Origin: Lachnospiraceae bacterium
GTDB taxonomy: Bacteria > Bacillota > Clostridia > Lachnospirales > Lachnospiraceae
NCBI GenBank assembly: GCA_022652545.1
Contig: JALCRM010000007.1
Span: forward strand, 81,036-145,035
Length of the DNA stretch: 64,000 nt
Direction of reading: 5' to 3'
Part shown: one piece after another, positions 46,604 through 54,311 of the stretch
Layout: every line of letters starts with the position of its first letter
Numbering within the stretch: position 1 is the first letter of the stretch
Translations under genes and position numbers: made by a program
Notes under the pieces: generated by a model
Seen by the model: only the letters and a program-made list of their open reading frames with translations
Told to the model about the DNA's origin: nothing
Databases searched by the model: none

Positions 46604-48691
46604 ATGTTCAGATTAAACAGAAGCACAGGAATAATAGACAATATATTGTCTACACCTGTTAAAAATGCGGTGTCCATATTACGAAGAGATATGGATAAGA
46701 TATTAATGTCTCATGATCAGGAAGAGAATGAAATAGTTCTACAGGTAAGAAAGGAGGCAGAAGATTTACAGAAAAATATAGCGGAGACATATGAGATTGT
46801 CATTTCAGACACTCAGATTATCATTTCTGCATCAGATGATCTTGGATTTATCTATGGAATGCTTAGAATCAGCAAAGACTACCTTGGTGTAAAGCCATTT
46901 TGGTTCTGGATGGATCAGAAGATGGAACAGACAGACTATGTAGAAATCCCAGCTGCCATATTGAAATCACCTGTATATAAAGTAAGATTCCGTGGCTGGT
47001 TCTTTAATGATGAAGTACTTATGCTCAAATGGGCTTATAACAAAGAAAACAGAGCCGGCTGGAGAATGTGCTTTGAAGCATTGCTCCGTTGCGGCGGCAA
47101 TATGACGATCCCGGGAACAGATAAGATTTCACGCGCCAACCGAAAGATGGCAGCAGATATGGGGTTATGGATTACCCATCATCATGCGGAACCTTTGGGA
47201 GCAGAGATGTTCATCAGGGCATATCCTGACCTGGAGCCGAACTATTTCGAACACGCAGATCTGTTTCAAAAACTATGGGAAGATGCTGTGATAGAGCAGA
47301 AAGACTATAACGTTGTCTGGAATCTTTGCTTCAGGGGGCAGGGAGATGCTCCATTTTGGAGTTGTGATACGACAGGACAGTTCGATACTCCGGAAAAACA
47401 AGGTAAAATGATCAGCGATTTAATTCGTACACAGAAGGAAATCGTGAAGAAATATGTGAAGAATCCGGTATTCTGTACAAACCTCTATGGTGAAATTATG
47501 GAGCTTTATAGAGAGGGATATGTCGATATTGATGAGGATGTCATAAAGGTCAGAGCAGACAATGGCTTTGGCAAGATGGTAACCAGAAGACGTGATGATC
47601 ATTGCGTCAGAATCTCTTCTATGCCGGAGAAGAATGCCGGAGCACAGGGGATTTATTATCATGTGTCCTTCTATGATCTGCAGGCGGCGAACCATATCAC
47701 GATGCTTCCGAATTCTGTATCCTTTGTGAATCGAGAGTTGGATGACGTATTGGAAAATGATGGGAATGCCTTCTGGGTCATTAATTGCTCCAACGTCAGA
47801 CCACATGCCTATTATCTGGATGCAGTCAGTAAGAAATGGGGAGGCAGAGAAATTGATGATAAAATTCAGAGTGAAGAATTTACCGGAGATTATTTCCAAA
47901 ATCAGCAGCAGATTGCCAGATGCTTCGAAGACTATCCGAAATCGATGATTCCCTATGGCCCTAACGAGGATGATCACTGTGGAGAACAGTTCTATACGGA
48001 GAATATCAGGATCATGGCACATCAGTTACTTGCAGGAAAAGATTTGGTTCCATCAGAACCGCAAAATCACCAGAAGGAAAAACAGGGTGCAGACGCATTG
48101 ATCTGGATTGCAGGGAATAAGAGCCTGACCGATCAGATCAGAACGGTATGTGGCATATGCCATAGAGGATTGTTAAAACTTGAAGAATACTATATAAAAA
48201 ACGAGGAACAGTTAAACAATAGTAAAAATTCTGAGCAGAAACAATTATTTGGTACAACACTTTTTTTACAGACCGAGATTCATTATTTTTGCGCGAAAGG
48301 TGTAGTGCGCTTTGGAGAAGCTTACGAAGCTTATTTGAATAAAGATTTTGAAACAGCATTTGTCCTGTTTGGCAGAAGCGCGGAGTGCTTCGACTATGTA
48401 AGAAAACAGATGATCCGGTCTGAATATGGTGTATGGAAAGATTTTTATCTGAATGACTGTTTTGCTGATGTAGAACATACTGCTTATATGGTAAAAAAGG
48501 TCATGGGTTATATTCGTGAACTGGGAGATAATGTCAGGCATGACCAGTGGTATCATGAGTTCTGCTGTGCCAAGGAAGATCGGGGTGTGTATCTGCTCTT
48601 GGTTACTGACAACCATATGACAGATTGGGAATTATTTGAGGTAATGAAAAACAAAATTAAAACGAATAAGAGAGGCTTATCAAATGAATGA
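46604..48691 (+). CDS. GH115-like glycoside hydrolase (alpha-glucuronidase family)
   Basis: 695 residues from ATG 46604, with GGGAGAAG 6 nt upstream; the frame upstream of this is the orphan M56 tail. No signal peptide. Family marks: SASDDLGFIYGMLRISKDYLGVKPFWFWMDQK, YKVRFRGWFFNDE, LITHHHAEP-type segment (WITHHHAEPLGAEMF), NVVWNLCFRGQGDAPFWS and LPNSVSFVNRELDDVLE. GH115 enzymes remove (4-O-methyl)glucuronic acid from xylan. Without an export signal it probably acts on imported oligosaccharides. Somewhat shorter than many family members. Confidence 0.8.
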   Translation: MFRLNRSTGIIDNILSTPVKNAVSILRRDMDKILMSHDQEENEIVLQVRKEAEDLQKNIAETYEIVISDTQIIISASDDLGFIYGMLRISKDYLGVKPFWFWMDQKMEQTDYVEIPAAILKSPVYKVRFRGWFFNDEVLMLKWAYNKENRAGWRMCFEALLRCGGNMTIPGTDKISRANRKMAADMGLWITHHHAEPLGAEMFIRAYPDLEPNYFEHADLFQKLWEDAVIEQKDYNVVWNLCFRGQGDAPFWSCDTTGQFDTPEKQGKMISDLIRTQKEIVKKYVKNPVFCTNLYGEIMELYREGYVDIDEDVIKVRADNGFGKMVTRRRDDHCVRISSMPEKNAGAQGIYYHVSFYDLQAANHITMLPNSVSFVNRELDDVLENDGNAFWVINCSNVRPHAYYLDAVSKKWGGREIDDKIQSEEFTGDYFQNQQQIARCFEDYPKSMIPYGPNEDDHCGEQFYTENIRIMAHQLLAGKDLVPSEPQNHQKEKQGADALIWIAGNKSLTDQIRTVCGICHRGLLKLEEYYIKNEEQLNNSKNSEQKQLFGTTLFLQTEIHYFCAKGVVRFGEAYEAYLNKDFETAFVLFGRSAECFDYVRKQMIRSEYGVWKDFYLNDCFADVEHTAYMVKKVMGYIRELGDNVRHDQWYHEFCCAKEDRGVYLLLVTDNHMTDWELFEVMKNKIKTNKRGLSNE

Positions 48692-48938
48692 ATATGAAAG
48701 AATTCTGATTTTTGGCTTAGCTGGACTCATTATCCTGGGTGTGGCTATAACACTGGTTGTGGATACAATAAGAAAAAAGGATTTCAAGGATCAGCTTTCC
48801 GGTAGAAAGCCGGAAAGAAAAGTTCATGAAAAGCAGGAATGGTCATATGACAAAAAGGAAGCCGAAAATCCTCAGATCTCTATTGACAGAGAAATCTTAC
48901 GTACCAGAGGCGGACAGAATCTGATGGGCCCGAAATAG
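48684..48938 (+). CDS. Small single-TM protein of unknown function
   Basis: 84 residues. One N-terminal TM helix (ILIFGLAGLIILGVAITLVV) followed by a charged tail (SGRKPERKVHEKQEWSYDKKEAENPQ). It overlaps the GH115-like gene by 8 nt, so translation is coupled. No family recognised. Confidence 0.6.
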   Translation: MNEYERILIFGLAGLIILGVAITLVVDTIRKKDFKDQLSGRKPERKVHEKQEWSYDKKEAENPQISIDREILRTRGGQNLMGPK

Positions 48939-49036
48939 GGACAGAACAGACAGATCCTGAGAAGATGCACACACACTGAAAAGATACGATACACAGGGTC
49001 ACAGAATCAGAAGAATTTCAAATGCGGAGGATTCCA

Positions 49037-49675
49037 ATGGGCTATAAAGAAGACAGCTACAAAATTCTAGCGGAACAGATCATACAAAAGCTGAAAGAAC
49101 GGAATATGGACGGTGCCTATTTTGCAACTGCGGAGCAGTGTAAAAATGAAATTCTGCAGGAAATTCCACAGGGAGCAAGTGTAACCTGGGGCGGAAGCGT
49201 GACGATCACCGATATGGGGCTCATTGATGCAGTAAAATCAAATCCGGGCATGATCGCAAAAGACCGCATGACTGCCAAAACACCGGAGGAGAAACGTACT
49301 TTCTACTCCCAGCAGACTCTCTGCGACTATTTTCTCATGAGCACCAACGCCATCACTCTGGATGGCCAGCTGGTTAATATCGACGGCGCAGGTGGCCGGG
49401 TCGCCTGTCTGATCACAGGGCCTTCTCATGTTTTTGTCATTGCCGGAATGAATAAAGTGGAGTCGGATCTTGATGCCGCAATGAAACGGGTGCGGAATTT
49501 TGCAGCTCCCGCCAACAATCTCCGGCTGTCGCACAACACGCCTTGCACAAAAGCGGGCCGTTGCTGTGACTGCCTCACTTCGGAATGCATATGCAATCAG
49601 ATCGTCGTCACAAGACGAAGCGGAATAGCCGGGCGAATCAAAGTATTTCTGATAGGAGAAACGCTGGGATACTGA
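49037..49675 (+). CDS. LUD-domain (LutC-like) protein
   Basis: 212 residues from ATG 49037, with GGAGG 6 nt upstream, which rules out 49022. LUD/DUF162 pattern: VTWGGSVTITDMGLIDAVK, YFLMSTNAITLDGQLVNIDGAGGRVACLITGPSHVFVIAGMNKV, and a Cys-rich end CTKAGRCCDCLTSECICNQIVVTRRS. LUD proteins serve lactate utilisation with Fe-S partners; this stand-alone form has no lutA or lutB beside it, and its role is uncertain. Confidence 0.85.
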   Translation: MGYKEDSYKILAEQIIQKLKERNMDGAYFATAEQCKNEILQEIPQGASVTWGGSVTITDMGLIDAVKSNPGMIAKDRMTAKTPEEKRTFYSQQTLCDYFLMSTNAITLDGQLVNIDGAGGRVACLITGPSHVFVIAGMNKVESDLDAAMKRVRNFAAPANNLRLSHNTPCTKAGRCCDCLTSECICNQIVVTRRSGIAGRIKVFLIGETLGY

Positions 49676-49868
49676 AATCACACCTTTTATAGAAAACAAT
49701 TTGCTGAACCGGTCTCCCTGCGGAGACGATTACGATGAGACCTGATGGCAGAGGGAAAATTCTGCCATTTGTTGTTAGTTTGTTGTTGTATCTATGCTAA
49801 TCTACCTTCGACGATATTTTTCAGACCATTCGGAAAATTATATTTGAATCCAGATCAGACATCTGCTT
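49676..49868. repeat. Junction region with GTCTCC hairpin and right 19-bp repeat
   Basis: Holds GTCTCC-CTGC-GGAGAC (49712-49727), of the same design as the hairpin at 24242-24257, and the right copy of the 19-bp repeat (49768-49786). No gene. Confidence 0.6.
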
Positions 49869-50390
49869 TATAAGGAGTCTTACAATGGTGTTGTGTATGC
49901 ACCGAATACTTTCACGGAAGAATGCTTTACCATCCCGGAAAAATATAACGTCAATGGCTATGCTGTCGCATCAAAGCCGCTGGTTCTCAGCGACGGGACC
50001 ATTGTCAACGATCTCAGGGTGGTCTTTAAGGATGGTCAGCTGACCGACTGGTCTGCCTCCTCCGGAACCGACGCCATGAACCTGATTTTTGAAAACGAAA
50101 ACTCAAAATATCTCGGGGAAGTTTCCGTTGTTTCTTCAAACAACCCGATCTTCAGGTCCGGAAGAACGTATTATAATACGCTTCTGGACGAGAAGGCCGC
50201 CTGTCATCTTGCATTCGGAAACAGCTATACGGAAGACAACCTGCCGGCCGGTGCAGCGGCTGACGATCAGGCAAATCAGTCCAAGATCCATGTGGATTTT
50301 ATGATCGGAACTGCGGACACTACAGTTACCGCTATTCTGAACGACGGATCTGAAACCGTAATCTTCCGGGACGGTGACTGGGCGTTTTAA
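49869..50390 (+). pseudogene. M29 family aminopeptidase, 5'-truncated
   Basis: The visible frame (GVVYAPNTFTEECFTIP, VNGYAVASKPLVLSDGTIVNDLRVVF, YLGEVSVVSSNNPIF, YYNTLLDEKAACHLAFGNSY, SKIHVDFMIGTADTTV, VIFRDGDWAF) matches the C-terminal 170 residues of AmpS/PepS-type metallo-aminopeptidases, normally about 400 long. The frame closes at a stop just 5' of 49848, so the first 60% is lost. Metal ligands in the retained part (Glu, His, Asp) are still present. Truncation begins about 80 nt after the 19-bp repeat. Confidence 0.85.
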
Positions 50391-50429
50391 AGGCTGCAGT
50401 TCTGTTCGGACAAGTTCTCCTTATGGAGA

Positions 50430-50466
50430 CCCGCAATCGCAGTATAGATCAGCGATAGCGGGTTTT
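50430..50466 (+). terminator. Rho-independent terminator after the aminopeptidase remnant
   Basis: CCCGCAATCGC/GCGATAGCGGG stem with an 11-nt loop and TTTT. Confidence 0.85.
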
Positions 50467-50520
50467 CCTATGCTTTCTGCAGGGAGTGCAAAGTGTGCTG
50501 TTCCGTTTTTTGGAAGCATA

Positions 50521-50568
50521 TTGACACAGCGTCAGGATATGATATATTATCTTAATGACACAATGTCA
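50521..50568 (+). promoter_or_regulatory. Promoter flanked by two TGACAC-type dyads
   Basis: TTGACA (50521-50526) and TATATT (50543-50548). TGACACAGCGTCA (50522-50534) overlaps the -35 and TGACACAATGTCA (50556-50568) the start region, 34 nt apart. Dyads of this shape are typical TetR-family operators. No TetR gene is in the window. Confidence 0.55.
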
Positions 50569-50646
50569 GAATACGACAGATATACAGAGATCGCAGAAGG
50601 CCGGTACACTGAGTACATATATATGAAACCGGGATTGGGAGGATAA
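50563..50646 (+). CDS. Possible 27-residue leader ORF before the aldo/keto reductase
   Basis: ATG 50563 to TAA 50646, rich in Tyr and Glu, ending 4 nt before the reductase start and containing its ribosome site. The ATG lies within the second dyad and has no ribosome site of its own, so it may be a gene remnant. Confidence 0.25.
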   Translation: MSEYDRYTEIAEGRYTEYIYMKPGLGG

Positions 50647-50650
50647 GACG

Positions 50651-51787
50651 ATGATGGAACCTGAGAAAAAACTTGGATTTGGCTTTATGCGGATGCCTCT
50701 GACGGATCCCGGTGACCAGACTGCGATTGACATGACTCAGTTGGAAAAGATGGTCGACTGCTTTTTGGACAGGGGCTTCACATATTGTGATACGGCATGG
50801 ATGTACCATAATTTTATGAGTGAGGAAGCAGTCGGGAAAGCGGTGGTCGACCGATATCCGCGGAATGCCTTCACAGTGGCAACGAAAATGCCCGATATGA
50901 TGTTGCATTCTGCCGAGGAACCGGCACAGATCTATGCGCAGCAGAAGAAAAAACTTCATGTCGATTATTTTGACTATTACCTGATTCACGACATGAATAA
51001 CGTAAATTACGAGAAGGCAAAAAAGTTCGGCGCTATCGATTTCCTCAGGCAGAAGAGAGAGAGCGGGGAAATACGCTGTCTTGGATTTTCCTGTCATGAC
51101 ACGCCCGAATATCTGGACAGGGTTTTGACGGAAAATCCCTTTTTCGAATTCGTTCAGCTGCAGATCAATTATCTGGACTGGGAAAGCGCCGGGATCCAGT
51201 CTCACAAATGTTATGATGTATGCGTAAAGCACGGTAAAAAGGTCATTGTTATGGAACCGGTCAAGGGAGGGACACTGGCAGACCCGCCGGAAGACGTGAA
51301 ACAGATGCTGAAGCAGGCACAACCGGATTGGAGCCCGGCATCCTGGGCAATTCGTTTCGCGGCGAGTCTTCCGGAAGTTATGGTTGTCCTTTCCGGCATG
51401 AGTACAATCGAACAGATGGAAGAAAATACTTCGTTTATGGAGCATTTTAAGCCATTGACGCCCGGGGAAAATGAACTCCTTCTCAAAGCGGCGGAGATGA
51501 TCCGCCGTATGGTCGCTATTCCCTGCACCGGCTGCAGGTACTGCGTCGAAGCCAGTCACTGTCCGAAAGGAATACTGATCCCGAATTATTTTGCGCTGTA
51601 CAATACCAGGAAGATGATGCATCGCCTGGACTTTTCACCGGAAGTTGAATACTACGGGAACTATGTGAATCAGGGATACGGGAGGGCATCAGCCTGCATT
51701 TCCTGCAGATCCTGTGAAAAAGTGTGCCCGCAGCATATTCATATCTCCGAATGGATGCCGAAAGTGGCGGAAGAACTGGAAAATTAA
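50651..51787 (+). CDS. Aldo/keto reductase with C-terminal 4Fe-4S motifs
   Basis: 378 residues. TIM-barrel part: FGFMRMPL, FTYCDTAWMYHNFMSEEAVG (catalytic Asp and Tyr), DYYLIHDMNN and CLGFSCHDTPEYL. C-terminal clusters CTGCRYCVEASHCPKG and CISCRSCEKVCPQ. Such Fe-S aldo/keto reductases are common in clostridia; the substrate is not predictable. GGGAGGATAAGACG precedes ATG 50651. It lies upstream of the Rrf2 gene with its own control region. Confidence 0.9.
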   Translation: MMEPEKKLGFGFMRMPLTDPGDQTAIDMTQLEKMVDCFLDRGFTYCDTAWMYHNFMSEEAVGKAVVDRYPRNAFTVATKMPDMMLHSAEEPAQIYAQQKKKLHVDYFDYYLIHDMNNVNYEKAKKFGAIDFLRQKRESGEIRCLGFSCHDTPEYLDRVLTENPFFEFVQLQINYLDWESAGIQSHKCYDVCVKHGKKVIVMEPVKGGTLADPPEDVKQMLKQAQPDWSPASWAIRFAASLPEVMVVLSGMSTIEQMEENTSFMEHFKPLTPGENELLLKAAEMIRRMVAIPCTGCRYCVEASHCPKGILIPNYFALYNTRKMMHRLDFSPEVEYYGNYVNQGYGRASACISCRSCEKVCPQHIHISEWMPKVAEELEN

Positions 51788-52013
51788 ACGTCATTTCTGC
51801 TTTCCGCTGTCCGGTAATTTCTTCAGGGTCGGATAAATATGACCGGCTGATAGTAAGGAGATCCGGCGTGTCAGCTGTAATCCGTATCCCGAAATGCCTG
51901 CATGCAGGTCCTGATTTGCTATGGATCAGTGAGATTGACGCTGCATAGTTGTGCAAGACAGGACAGATGATAGAGCCGGGAAACGGATAACCAGGAGGCT
52001 ATTGGCGTAACTG
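51788..52013. other. Non-coding stretch between the reductase and Rrf2 promoter
   Basis: About 226 nt with no gene, terminator or repeat that I can support. Confidence 0.5.
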
Positions 52014-52042
52014 TTGACATTACAACAAAAAGTATATACGAT
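52014..52042 (+). promoter_or_regulatory. Promoter of the Rrf2 gene with TTACAACAA motif
   Basis: TTGACA (52014-52019), 17-nt spacer, TACGAT (52037-52042). TTGACATTACAACAA (52014-52028) recurs with one change before the macrodomain gene, so it may be the Rrf2 protein's own operator. Confidence 0.6.
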
Positions 52043-52066
52043 GCATGTCGAAAGCGAGGAAAAACA

Positions 52067-52510
52067 ATGCAGGTTTCAAACAGATTTTCAATCGCGATCC
52101 ATATGTTCGCATGCATGGAATACTTCAAGAAGGACTATAAGATAACAGGTGATTTCATTGCATCAAGCGTTGGCGTCAATCCTGTTATTATCCGAAAGAT
52201 AACATCTCAGTTACGCGATGCCGGACTGGTAAACGTAACAAGAGGTACCGGCGGGATTTCTGCATCGAGAGCTCCTGAGGAAATAACGCTTCTTGATGTA
52301 TTCAATGCTGTGGACTCTCTGGATGAGGGCAGACTGTTCAGTTTTCATGAGAATCCAAACAGTAACTGTCCTGTCGGCAGTCACATCCATTTGATCCTTG
52401 ATGATAAGCTGGAGCGTGTGCAGCAGGCAATGGAAAGGGAACTGTCATCCATGACGATTGCAGACGTGATCCGGGACACAGACAAGTATGTCGGCAAAAC
52501 AGCTGAATAA
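52067..52510 (+). CDS. Rrf2-family transcriptional regulator
   Basis: 147 residues. Winged helix MQVSNRFSIAIHMFACMEYF, ITGDFIASSVGVNPVIIRKITSQLRDAGLVNVTRGTGG, then the dimerisation helix. Only one Cys (NCPVG, about residue 100) lies in the loop where IscR/NsrR-type members have three, so an Fe-S cluster of the usual kind is unlikely; a single-Cys sensor is possible. Preceded by GCGAGGAAAAACA. A terminator and then the macrodomain-sirtuin operon follow. Confidence 0.9.
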   Translation: MQVSNRFSIAIHMFACMEYFKKDYKITGDFIASSVGVNPVIIRKITSQLRDAGLVNVTRGTGGISASRAPEEITLLDVFNAVDSLDEGRLFSFHENPNSNCPVGSHIHLILDDKLERVQQAMERELSSMTIADVIRDTDKYVGKTAE

Positions 52511-52537
52511 ATGATACATAGCGTCAGGGACTGCAGT

Positions 52538-52577
52538 TTGGGGCTTCCGGAAAATTCCGGAGGCCTCAAATTTTTTT
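52538..52577 (+). terminator. Rho-independent terminator after the Rrf2 gene
   Basis: TTGGGGCTTCCGGAA pairs with TTCCGGAGGCCTCAA (G-T pairs included), followed by seven T. Confidence 0.85.
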
Positions 52578-52598
52578 GCAGAAAGGAAGATGTATCCA

Positions 52599-52655
52599 TT
52601 GACGTTACAACAAGCAAGTGATACCATGATGATGTAAACATAAAAGTTACAACAA
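52599..52655 (+). promoter_or_regulatory. Promoter of the macrodomain-sirtuin operon with two TTACAACAA motifs
   Basis: TTGACG (52599-52604), 17-nt spacer, TACCAT (52622-52627). TTGACGTTACAACAA (52599-52613) copies the Rrf2 promoter motif with one change, and AGTTACAACAA (52645-52655) repeats it downstream of the start point. Confidence 0.6.
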
Positions 52656-52669
52656 AACGGAAAAGGACA

Positions 52670-53449
52670 ATGGACCAGACGGAAAGAAGAAGGTATTTGA
52701 CAGAGAAGCTCCTTGCGGAGCACCCGGAATACAGGGACACACAGATGCCCGACAGTGAAACGGAGCAGAGACAGCTTCTGCGCGGGCTCATGAATATACG
52801 TATGCCCGGAGAAATAGATGAGGAGTTTCTCGAAGTTCAGGATGCCTACCTGCAGGAGGAATTGAAACGAAAAGGCGTCGTCCGTGCCGATTCCGTTGAA
52901 TTTAACGAGAATGGGCTCGGGACCTGGAAGGGGGATATTACGAGGCTTGCAGCAGACGCGATTGTGAATGCTGCAAACAGCGGGATGACCGGATGCTATG
53001 TCCCGAACCACACCTGTATTGACAACTGTATCCACACTTCTGCCGGGATACAGCTGCGCTGTGAGTGTGGAAAAATCATGTCGTTACAGGGCCATGCGGA
53101 ACCGGCCGGACAGGCAAAGATCACGCAGGGATATAATCTCCCGTGCCGATATGTGATCCATACAGTCGGACCGGTCGTCCGGGGCAGCGTTACAAAGAGG
53201 GATGAAGAACTGCTGGCTTCCTGTTACCGTTCCTGTCTTGAACTGGCAGCTGCAAACCATATTGAAAGTATTGCGTTTTGCTGCATTTCAACGGGCGTAT
53301 TTCATTTTCCCAACAGGAGAGCGGCAGAAATCGCCGTCAGCACAGTAAGAGACTGCCTGAGAGAAAAGACCTCAGTGAAGAAGGTGATTTTCAATGTTTT
53401 TAAAGACATCGATGAAGAAATCTACCGGGAACTTCTCGGAGAATATTAA
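52670..53449 (+). CDS. Zinc-containing macrodomain protein, protein-ADP-ribose hydrolase
   Basis: 259 residues. An N-terminal helical extension (about 1-85), then the macrodomain: WKGDITRLAADAIVNAANSGM, the loop PNHTCIDNCIHTSAG with His/Cys zinc ligands, VIHTVGPVV and CCISTGVFHFPNRRAAEIAV. This is the form linked to class M sirtuins in streptococci and staphylococci, which removes ADP-ribose from modified proteins. AAAAGGACA precedes ATG 52670. The sirtuin gene overlaps its end by 56 nt. Confidence 0.92.
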   Translation: MDQTERRRYLTEKLLAEHPEYRDTQMPDSETEQRQLLRGLMNIRMPGEIDEEFLEVQDAYLQEELKRKGVVRADSVEFNENGLGTWKGDITRLAADAIVNAANSGMTGCYVPNHTCIDNCIHTSAGIQLRCECGKIMSLQGHAEPAGQAKITQGYNLPCRYVIHTVGPVVRGSVTKRDEELLASCYRSCLELAAANHIESIAFCCISTGVFHFPNRRAAEIAVSTVRDCLREKTSVKKVIFNVFKDIDEEIYRELLGEY

Positions 53450-54311
53450 CAGGCTGAAGGAAGCCCTCGATCGGGCGGATGCCGTAATGATAGGGGCCGG
53501 TTCAGGCCTGTCTGCTTCTGCAGGCCTTACTTACTCCGGAGAACGGTTCAGAAAATATTTCGGAGATTTCGCGGAAACATACGGGATCCGGGATATGTAC
53601 TCCGGGGGCTTTTATCCGTTTCCCTCAGAGGAAGAACGCTGGGCATGGTGGTCGAGACATATCTGGGTGAACAGATATGCGCCGATCCCGAATGATGTGT
53701 ACAGCAGACTTTTGCAACTGGTCAGGGATAAGGATTATTTTGTCCTTACGACGAATGTTGATCATTGCTTCCAGCGTTCAGGTTTTGATAAAAAGAGATT
53801 GTTTTATACACAGGGGGACTACGGTCTTTTCCAATGCAGCACTCCATGCAGCAGGAAGACCCGTGACAATGAAAAACAGGTGAGAAAGATGATCCTGTCG
53901 CAGGGATTTGAAATCGTCGGGGATGGCGGGCTGATCATTCCGAACGACGCGGACCTTCAGATGCGGGTGCCGGCAGAACTGATCCCGGTCTGTCCTGACT
54001 GCGGCAGGGAAATGTCAATGAATCTCAGAGCAGATGATACTTTTGTGGAGGATGATGGATGGCAGGCAGCCTCCAAACGGTATTCTGATTTCGTCAGACG
54101 CCATGAAAACAGGAAGGTTCTTTATCTGGAACTGGGTGTCGGAATGAACACTCCGGGAATCATAAAATATCCGTTCCGGCAGTATACGGCACAAAATGAA
54201 CACGCTGTCTATGCCTGCCTGAATATGGGTGCGGCATGCGCACCTGATGAAATTGCCGACCGGACGATCTGCATAGACAGTGACATTGCAAAGAGCATCC
54301 GTTTATTGTGA
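53394..54311 (+). CDS. Class M sirtuin (SirTM), protein ADP-ribosyltransferase
   Basis: 305 residues. NAD site GAGSGLSASAGLTY and VLTTNVDHCFQ. TQGDYGLFQC has Gln where deacetylase sirtuins carry the catalytic His, as in SirTM enzymes that ADP-ribosylate rather than deacylate. Four Cys (FQCSTPC and PVCPDC) form the zinc site. In characterised systems the target is a lipoylated GcvH-like protein made in the same operon; no GcvH-L or LplA gene is seen here. ATG 53394 is preferred (GAAGGTG upstream); 53412 is an alternative. Confidence 0.9.
   Translation: MFLKTSMKKSTGNFSENINRLKEALDRADAVMIGAGSGLSASAGLTYSGERFRKYFGDFAETYGIRDMYSGGFYPFPSEEERWAWWSRHIWVNRYAPIPNDVYSRLLQLVRDKDYFVLTTNVDHCFQRSGFDKKRLFYTQGDYGLFQCSTPCSRKTRDNEKQVRKMILSQGFEIVGDGGLIIPNDADLQMRVPAELIPVCPDCGREMSMNLRADDTFVEDDGWQAASKRYSDFVRRHENRKVLYLELGVGMNTPGIIKYPFRQYTAQNEHAVYACLNMGAACAPDEIADRTICIDSDIAKSIRLL

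Noticed and set aside
49893..50390. Intact small aminopeptidase
   Set aside because: Only the C-terminal part of an M29 enzyme is present and the frame is closed upstream.
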